From NCBI GenBank assembly GCA_027082175.1, contig JALWIX010000059.1:1-48530 (forward strand): a DNA stretch of 48,530 nucleotides, written 5' to 3'. Within the stretch, counting starts at the first letter, position 1. Each line of letters opens with the position of its first letter. The notes beneath the pieces are model-generated. The model had not been told where the DNA came from, did no database searches, and worked only from the letters and a program-made list of their open reading frames with translations. Positions 43,839-48,530 of the stretch are shown one piece after another. Both the position numbers and the translations under genes were made by a program. Origin of the DNA: Campylobacterales bacterium. GTDB lineage: Bacteria; Campylobacterota; Campylobacteria; Campylobacterales; Nitratiruptoraceae.

Positions 43839-43860
43839 AGAAAAAATAACGGTTTTTTCT
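43839..43860 (+). terminator. Hairpin terminator after the Bat-type operon
   Basis: AGAAAAAA (43839-43846) pairs with TTTTTTCT (43853-43860) around TAACGG. The T-run is within the right arm. It lies 50 nt after the last stop of the cluster and before a TATAAT box (43917-43922) for the next gene, so it probably separates the two units. Confidence 0.5.
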
Positions 43861-43916
43861 GACAATCTCAATTGGTATTTTTATAAAAAATTTTTTGCAG
43901 CAGAATTAAAATTTGA

Positions 43917-43940
43917 TATAATTATGAAATAAATCATAAT
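43917..43940 (+). promoter_or_regulatory. Promoter -10 and dyad ahead of the AAA ATPase gene
   Basis: TATAAT stands at 43917-43922. It overlaps a 7-bp inverted repeat, ATTATGA (43921-43927) and TCATAAT (43934-43940), with a 6-nt spacer. A dyad over the expected transcription start, 13 nt before the ATG at 43954, is a plausible operator. The regulator is not identifiable. Confidence 0.4.
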
Positions 43941-43953
43941 GAAAGTGAACATA

Positions 43954-45270
43954 ATGTTTATAGACAGATTTGATGAACTAAAATCTTTAAATCGTGAGTA
44001 TCAAAAAGAAGGTTCATCCTTTAGTGTTATTTATGGCAGAAGAAGAGTTGGAAAAACCGCTTTGATCGAAGAGTTTATCAAAAACAAGCCCCATATCTAT
44101 TTTTATGCGACTGAAGTAAATATCAATCTTCAGTTAGAACTTTTTTCAAAAGAGATAACAAGGTTTTTCTCTCTTCCAAAAGAGTTTAAATTTGATAGTT
44201 TTGAGAACGCATTTAGTTTTATTGCAACGCAAAATTTAAAAGAAAAACTCATAATCGTAATAGATGAGTTTCAAAATCTTATAAAAGTTGATAAAACATT
44301 TTCTTCTATACTACAAAAATTGTGGGACATATATCTATCAAAATCAAATATTTATCTAATACTTTGCGGAAGCGTTATCTCTATGATGTATAGCGAAGTT
44401 TTAAACTATAATGCTCCTCTTTATGGAAGAAGGACAAACAGCATCCATTTAAAACCTATAAAATTTAGATATTTAAAAGATTTTTTGCCAACCTTAGATG
44501 TGGATACTCTTTTAAAAGTTTACGCCTCCTTTGGTTCAGTTCCAAAATATCTGCTTTTGTATGATCAAAACCTCTCATTTGAAGAGAATCTCAAAACTCA
44601 AATTTTGGATAAAAACTCATATCTATACAACGAAGGCTATTTTTTGCTTAAACAAGAGATTAATGAGACTTCTACATATTTTTCTATACTTGAAGTTATA
44701 TCAAAAGGAGATAGCAAAATAGGAAATATAGCCTCCTCTCTTGGATTAAACGCCTCTTTTTTAACAAGATATCTAAATAAGCTAATTGAGCTTAATATTT
44801 TGGAAAAAGAGATCCCCATTACTGAAAAAAATCCGCTAAAAAGTAAATTTGGAAGATATAAAATAAAAGATAAATTTTTAAATTTTTGGTTTTATTATGT
44901 CTATAAAAATATGAGCTTTTTAGAAATTGGTGAAACTGAAGCGGTTTTAAAAGAGATTGAGTTAAATTTTGTCGATAGATTTGTCTCTTTTGCCTTTGAA
45001 GATGTTATAAAAGAACTGCTTATTGAAACACCGCAAAAGCTTTTGAGTTTTAAGCCCTTAAAAGTTGGCAGATGGTGGAATAACAAAGAAGAGATTGATA
45101 TTGTTGCGTTTGATGATGAAAATATTGCATTTATTGAGTGTAAATATCAAGAAAAAGTGGATAAAGAGAAAGTTTTAAAAAAACTTATACAAAAATCTAC
45201 AGCCATTAAACATAACAAAAAAGAGCATTTTTTGGTTGTAACAAAAAAGGAGATAGAAGGATTTATTTAA
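43954..45270 (+). CDS. AAA ATPase of the archaeal-type / DUF234 family
   Basis: The roughly 438-residue protein opens MFIDRFDELKSL, has Walker A GRRRVGKTAL, Walker B IIVIDEFQNL and the sensor LILCGS, followed by a winged-helix segment (ASSLGLNASFLTRYLNKL). The C-terminal DUF234-like domain has a nuclease-like WWNNKEEIDIVAFDDENIAFIECKYQ (a D-x(n)-E-x-K pattern). Such proteins are common in archaea and scattered in bacteria, often in accessory regions; function unknown, DNA-related or defence roles having been proposed. I chose ATG 43954 over 43939 because family members start MFIDR and it has GAAAG nearby. Confidence 0.85.
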   Translation: MFIDRFDELKSLNREYQKEGSSFSVIYGRRRVGKTALIEEFIKNKPHIYFYATEVNINLQLELFSKEITRFFSLPKEFKFDSFENAFSFIATQNLKEKLIIVIDEFQNLIKVDKTFSSILQKLWDIYLSKSNIYLILCGSVISMMYSEVLNYNAPLYGRRTNSIHLKPIKFRYLKDFLPTLDVDTLLKVYASFGSVPKYLLLYDQNLSFEENLKTQILDKNSYLYNEGYFLLKQEINETSTYFSILEVISKGDSKIGNIASSLGLNASFLTRYLNKLIELNILEKEIPITEKNPLKSKFGRYKIKDKFLNFWFYYVYKNMSFLEIGETEAVLKEIELNFVDRFVSFAFEDVIKELLIETPQKLLSFKPLKVGRWWNNKEEIDIVAFDDENIAFIECKYQEKVDKEKVLKKLIQKSTAIKHNKKEHFLVVTKKEIEGFI

Positions 45271-45361
45271 AGAATTTACAATTTTTAAAATTTCCTCTCT
45301 AATACTATAAACAAATTGTCTAACTGCTTTTTAGTATTTTATAACAAAAGGTAGATAACAA

Positions 45362-45421
45362 TTACATTTAAAGCATACCAATATTTAGTATTTTAAGATT
45401 ATTGATAGGTTGGAGTTTTGA
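45362..45421 (+). pseudogene. Decayed copy of the 3' end of the ankyrin gene at 42881
   Basis: The translation is H-T-N-I-stop-Y-F-K-I-I-D-R-L-E-F-stop (45374-45421). The live gene ends H-T-Y-I-P-Y-I-K-I-I-D-R-L-K-F-stop (43742-43788). The frame and the stop position match, and 20 of the last 22 nucleotides or so are identical. An internal TAG and the loss of upstream similarity show it is a relic. It lies alone in the 220-bp gap between the ATPase gene and the next ORF. Confidence 0.7.
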
Positions 45422-45490
45422 TTTAATAAAAAAATTATTATGGTTTTAATAAAATAGTTTTTAACTAAATTTTAAATAAGAGATTTAAAA

Positions 45491-46162
45491 ATGAAAAAAT
45501 TAACTAAAATATCAATGATTTTAGCAATTGCGAGTGTGTTGGTAAGTAATTTATTTGCAGCATCACAAATAAAAGTTATCTGTGATAAAGACGGTCAAGA
45601 AATATATTTAAATGGAAAATTTAAAGCAGAGTGTGATAGTGGTGAACCAGTTCCTATGATGGTTAAAGCTGGAAAATATACTGTTGAAGTAAAAAAAGAT
45701 AATGGTGATGGTAGTTATTATTACTATAAAAAAAGTTTTAGAATTGGTGATGGAGTTCAAAAGATTGTTGAAGTTAGTAGTAACTTTACAGAAATACTAT
45801 ATGGTAGTATTCAAGAATATAAAAAATATTTAGAAAAATTTCCTAATGGAAAATATGCAAAACGTATTAAAAAAATATTAGATGAGTCTAAAAAGATATT
45901 AGATGAGTGTAATTTGAAAAAAAGAAGTTTTAATGTAGAAAATAAAACATCTAAAATTAATCAAAAACAAGCTTTATTTAATCTTATTATACCATTTCTT
46001 AAAGAAAGAAATCTTTGCACAATAGAATATATATATAAAACCATAGTATTAGTAGAAAGACTTATAGAAACAAAAGGGGAAAGAGCAGAAAATATTATAA
46101 AATTATTAAAAAAACAAAAACCAGCTTTTATTCTTAAATTGATAAAAGGACAAAAATTATAA
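45491..46162 (+). CDS. Secreted protein with PEGA-like N-terminal domain
   Basis: The 223-residue product has a Sec signal peptide (MKKLTKISMILAIASVLVSNLFA). A beta domain of PEGA type follows (QEIYLNGKFKAECDSG and VKAGKYTVEVKKDNGDG), then a lysine-rich helical half that I do not recognise. PEGA domains are surface or periplasmic and of unknown role. AAGAGAT precedes the ATG. The gene is more A+T-rich than the core genes on the left, fitting an accessory region. Confidence 0.65.
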   Translation: MKKLTKISMILAIASVLVSNLFAASQIKVICDKDGQEIYLNGKFKAECDSGEPVPMMVKAGKYTVEVKKDNGDGSYYYYKKSFRIGDGVQKIVEVSSNFTEILYGSIQEYKKYLEKFPNGKYAKRIKKILDESKKILDECNLKKRSFNVENKTSKINQKQALFNLIIPFLKERNLCTIEYIYKTIVLVERLIETKGERAENIIKLLKKQKPAFILKLIKGQKL

Positions 46163-46165
46163 TTG

Positions 46166-46211
46166 AAAATAGAATAATTTTACAAACAAAAATAGAATAA
46201 TTTTACAAACA
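46166..46211. repeat. 23-bp tandem direct repeat (two copies)
   Basis: The 23-mer that begins AAAATAGAATAATTTTACAA occurs at 46166-46188 and again at 46189-46211 without change. It begins just after the stop at 46162 and may be a slippage product or paired binding sites ahead of the gene at 46282. Confidence 0.8.
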
Positions 46212-46281
46212 ATATAAAAATGTATTATGAATAAAAATATACAAATTTTAATATTTTATACACTTAGCTAAAGGTAAAGTA

Positions 46282-46866
46282 GTGAAAAAATTGACAATTA
46301 TATTTTTATTTATATTTTCAGTATCTTTATTACTCGCAAATAATTTTGATGACTTTAACCAATTTGAACAGTTTGAAAAACAAGATAAACAAGAGTTCAA
46401 TAGACTAAAATACAAAGTTAAAAGTTGTATAAATGATTGGGACTTTAGTTGTGCAAGAGATAATCTAAAAAAAATGAAAAAATATATTACAACTAAAAGT
46501 GATAACAAAATCATTGATAATCTTTGGGATGTTTTATATGCTGAAGAAAAAAGAAAAGAGAGATACGAAGAGGCTCGAAGAAGGGCTAGTGCGACAAAAA
46601 ATATAACTTTGACAGATTGTGAAGATGGAACTTGTGTTATTGAAGTAAATGGTCAATATGATGGAAATATATATTATAAATATAGTAGTAGTTATGGTGG
46701 TTCATATAATATTTTTGTTTTAGGCTCAACAAATGTTCAAAACATATCAGGAACATATTTTCTTAGTAACAAAAAATTATCAATAAAATGTGGCTCTAAA
46801 TATGGCATAAGCTTATCAGAGGCACTATATTATTACCTTAAATGTGCCACAAATGGGAGTTATTAA
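46282..46866 (+). CDS. Secreted cysteine-containing hypothetical protein
   Basis: The 194-residue product starts at GTG with AAAGG upstream. A signal peptide (KKLTIIFLFIFSVSLLLA) is followed by a charged helical part with two cysteines (SCINDWDFSCARDNLKKM). A C-terminal beta domain then has cysteines in DCEDGTC, KCGSK and KCAT. The even number of cysteines (six) in an exported protein suggests disulfides. The C-terminal part is rich in Gly, Ser and Tyr. I do not recognise the family. It follows the PEGA-like protein and may share its function. Confidence 0.6.
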   Translation: MKKLTIIFLFIFSVSLLLANNFDDFNQFEQFEKQDKQEFNRLKYKVKSCINDWDFSCARDNLKKMKKYITTKSDNKIIDNLWDVLYAEEKRKERYEEARRRASATKNITLTDCEDGTCVIEVNGQYDGNIYYKYSSSYGGSYNIFVLGSTNVQNISGTYFLSNKKLSIKCGSKYGISLSEALYYYLKCATNGSY

Positions 46867-46930
46867 AAGTTTTATAGTAAATTAATTTTTTAAGTTATAT
46901 TCTTTTAATTTTTAAAGGATTTGATAAAAA

Positions 46931-46990
46931 ATGAAATTTTATAGGTTTGATTATAAAACAGATAATGCATATCATATATTCATCAAGTAG
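46931..46990 (+). CDS. 19-codon small ORF ahead of the membrane protein gene
   Basis: ATG 46931 to TAG 46988-46990 encodes MKFYRFDYKTDNAYHIFIK. An AAAGGATTTG site lies ten bases upstream, better than any site before the next gene, whose ATG is only 2 nt after this stop. It may be a leader peptide that brings ribosomes to the next gene, or the remnant of a longer gene. Coding status is uncertain. Confidence 0.3.
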   Translation: MKFYRFDYKTDNAYHIFIK

Positions 46991-46992
46991 AT

Positions 46993-47661
46993 ATGGAAAA
47001 ATCTCAAAAAATTCAAAAAGAGACAAAAAATTCAAAACTAAAAAAAGCCAAGAATTTTTTAATATTTTCTTTGGTTTTAGGAATGTTTATAATAGCCCTA
47101 ACATATTTTTTTATGAAATATTCCAATCGCTATGAAAACGATTTTGAGTTTTTTAGAGATTTTAACAATAAACTTTTAGCTATAAGTTTTTTGGGCAGTT
47201 GGATAGCTCTTTTTTTGTGGAGCATTGATTTTTTTAAATATTTTTTAGGAAGTATGGTTGTTGTTTTTTTAGGATTTTTATTTACTTATGATTTAGGTAA
47301 ACTTGATAAGCGGATATTTCTTAAAAACTTTTCAAATACTCCTAAAACGGTTGTGGTAAATGGTAAAAAATATAAAGTAGATTCAAATTTATATGAAATA
47401 TTAGAATTTCCTAAGGGAGATATTAAAATTGGAAATGAAAGCATAAATAAGAGCGGTTGTTATGTTGTAAACTTAAGTTATCCCAAAAAAATTTATAAAC
47501 TATATTTTGTTCAAAAGTTCTCTTTTAATGGAAATGATTTTAACGTAATAACGCCTTTCTCAAAAATAAAATATAAAATTTATAAAGTAGATGATGATCC
47601 AAATTGCTGGGTTAGTAGCTCAAAAGAAAGTGACGCTTCATATTATATAGAGGCTTATTAG
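46993..47661 (+). CDS. Membrane protein of unknown function
   Basis: The 222-residue protein has a Lys-rich cytoplasmic start (MEKSQKIQKETKNSKLKKAK) and three hydrophobic segments (about 22-42, 60-75 and 77-99). A soluble domain of about 120 residues, probably periplasmic, carries two cysteines (SGCYVVN and NCWVSS). No family is recognised. With the small ORF immediately upstream and the next membrane gene 21 nt downstream, it probably belongs to a two- or three-gene unit. Confidence 0.6.
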   Translation: MEKSQKIQKETKNSKLKKAKNFLIFSLVLGMFIIALTYFFMKYSNRYENDFEFFRDFNNKLLAISFLGSWIALFLWSIDFFKYFLGSMVVVFLGFLFTYDLGKLDKRIFLKNFSNTPKTVVVNGKKYKVDSNLYEILEFPKGDIKIGNESINKSGCYVVNLSYPKKIYKLYFVQKFSFNGNDFNVITPFSKIKYKIYKVDDDPNCWVSSSKESDASYYIEAY

Positions 47662-47681
47662 ATCTTTTATAAAGAATTAGA

Positions 47682-48470
47682 GTGTTGGTAAGTAAAAAAG
47701 ACTCAAAAAAGTTTTTATTTATCGCTTTTGTCTATATTGCTTTTGGAGTTATTTTTTCTCTTTTTAGCCTTTATGAAAGCAATGAAGTTTATATAGAAAT
47801 AATAGCTGCTATTAATCTTTTTCTTACTGCATTTGGAATGTATAATCTTTTTAGATTTTTCACCTGCAGGCAAAAAGATAGCTACACAATAGATATAAAA
47901 AATAAAACGCTCTATTTTAACGATAAAAGTTTTGACCTTCAAGAGAGCTTTCTTTTTTTTGAATTAAAAAAGTGTGCAAAAGAGCTTATAGAAGTTTGGC
48001 TCTATCAAGAAAAAGATGCAAAAATTGTAACGATTTTTTCAAAATTACTTTTTAGCAAAGAGGAGTTTGAGAAGTTTTTAAAGCTGATTAAACCTTATAG
48101 GAAGTTTGATGCTTTTCCATGGAAAAGTTACAAAACTAAAGGAGCTTTTTATCTATGTAAAGATGGGTTTATTTTAAATGGCAGAGAATTTTTTTATGAG
48201 GAAGTAGAGTCTATTGAGTGGAAAAATAGATATGAAAGATTAGTAAGCGGAACGCTTATATTTGTCATAGTTACTATAAAACTAAAAAATTCTCAAAAGA
48301 TTGAAGAGGTTTTTGTAAAAACAGATGATTTTATCTATGTTAAACTTACATACATAGATATTAAAATAAAAAGCAAGGAAGATATACTAAGAGTAGAGGG
48401 CAACCCGCAAATGAACTTAAAGTTTTATGAGCTAAAGGAAGAGATTAAAAGAGGTGGATGTGGAGCATAA
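47682..48470 (+). CDS. Membrane protein with PH-like cytoplasmic repeats
   Basis: The 262-residue protein starts at GTG. Two hydrophobic segments (about 11-27 and 37-58) are followed by a soluble region with two similar beta-rich units. YTIDIKNKTLYFNDKSFDLQ and FYLCKDGFILNGREFFYEEVESIEW read like the strands of bacterial PH-like (DUF-type) membrane proteins. It follows the previous gene by 20 nt. I do not recognise a function. An 11-bp dyad at 48498-48521 comes after it. Confidence 0.6.
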   Translation: MLVSKKDSKKFLFIAFVYIAFGVIFSLFSLYESNEVYIEIIAAINLFLTAFGMYNLFRFFTCRQKDSYTIDIKNKTLYFNDKSFDLQESFLFFELKKCAKELIEVWLYQEKDAKIVTIFSKLLFSKEEFEKFLKLIKPYRKFDAFPWKSYKTKGAFYLCKDGFILNGREFFYEEVESIEWKNRYERLVSGTLIFVIVTIKLKNSQKIEEVFVKTDDFIYVKLTYIDIKIKSKEDILRVEGNPQMNLKFYELKEEIKRGGCGA

Positions 48471-48497
48471 AATTTAGAAGTTTATTTGTTAGGAAGA

Positions 48498-48521
48498 TTT
48501 TACTAATTGTAATTAGTAAAA
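48498..48521. terminator. 11-bp perfect dyad at the right end of the window
   Basis: TTTTACTAATT (48498-48508) and AATTAGTAAAA (48511-48521) are perfect reverse complements with only 2 nt between. As RNA the loop would open to about six bases and leave a short stem with A- and T-runs on each side, as in a bidirectional terminator. The close spacing also suits an operator for a dimeric regulator. The downstream gene is outside the window. Confidence 0.45.
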
Positions 48522-48530
48522 ATTTAGTAT

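Noticed and set aside
46947-47135. A 62-codon open frame overlapping the membrane protein gene
   Set aside because: It overlaps most of the N-terminal part of the gene at 46993 in another frame, has no ribosome site and low-complexity composition. The longer frame with clear membrane segments is preferred.
1-48530. tRNA, rRNA genes, CRISPR arrays or intact insertion sequences
   Set aside because: No T-loop-like GGTTCRAATCC motif with cloverleaf pairing, no regularly spaced repeats, and no transposase-like protein were seen on reading both strands. A covariance-model scan could still reveal small RNAs.

Overview
The window is a chromosomal segment of an A+T-rich member of the Campylobacterota (formerly Epsilonproteobacteria). 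The phylum call rests on gene content and order. The run metG, small four-Cys protein, fbp, mobB, lipoprotein, slt, yggT, gltX, psd resembles, from memory, the Campylobacter jejuni Cj0838c-Cj0847 neighbourhood. The run rlpA-(hisB)-kdsC-lptC-lptA-engB-membrane protein-PBP2 resembles Cj0646-Cj0652. A CheB without a receiver domain also fits the phylum. The genus cannot be fixed from this window. Complete amino-acid biosynthesis genes and a class I fructose-bisphosphatase would suit a free-living, perhaps chemolithoautotrophic relative.

Left part (1-11102). The tail of an RlpA-like protein is followed by a compact envelope operon (hisB, kdsC, lptC, lptA, engB, argA-type acetyltransferase, small membrane protein, PBP2). 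It ends at a hairpin shared with a convergent Na+/Ca2+ exchanger and ybeY. A chemotaxis operon follows (NIT-domain receptor, receiver-less CheB, CheR), then queC.

Middle (11164-23279). A long minus-strand set runs mobB, fbp, a small Cys-rich protein, metG, a MurF-N-terminal-like protein, chaA and an orphan TRAP binding protein. It is divergent from a lipoprotein gene whose 3' end overlaps slt. gltX, yggT and slt form a second minus-strand operon. Between divergent gltX and psd lies a 293-bp imperfect palindrome flanked by TA, with a G+C-rich, highly foldable core. It is a candidate miniature inverted-repeat element.

Right-centre (23545-35589). A CZB-GGDEF-EAL signalling protein is followed by a near-consensus Fur box ahead of a porin, feoA and feoB (ferrous iron uptake). 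Then come a CoA-binding protein, ilvA, ppx/gppA, ilvB, ilvN and lpxD.

Right end (35645-48530), accessory in character. A Uma2-type nuclease gene precedes eight tightly packed genes: a secreted ankyrin protein, MoxR ATPase, DUF58, a small membrane protein, VWA (BatA-like), VWA plus TPR (BatB/BatC-like), BatD-like, and a second secreted ankyrin protein. This Bat-type operon with ankyrin proteins at both ends is the most interesting system in the window. Beyond it are a DUF234-type AAA ATPase, a decayed copy of the last ankyrin gene's 3' end, a 23-bp tandem repeat, and four unrecognised secreted or membrane proteins. I saw no rRNA, tRNA, CRISPR array or intact transposase.
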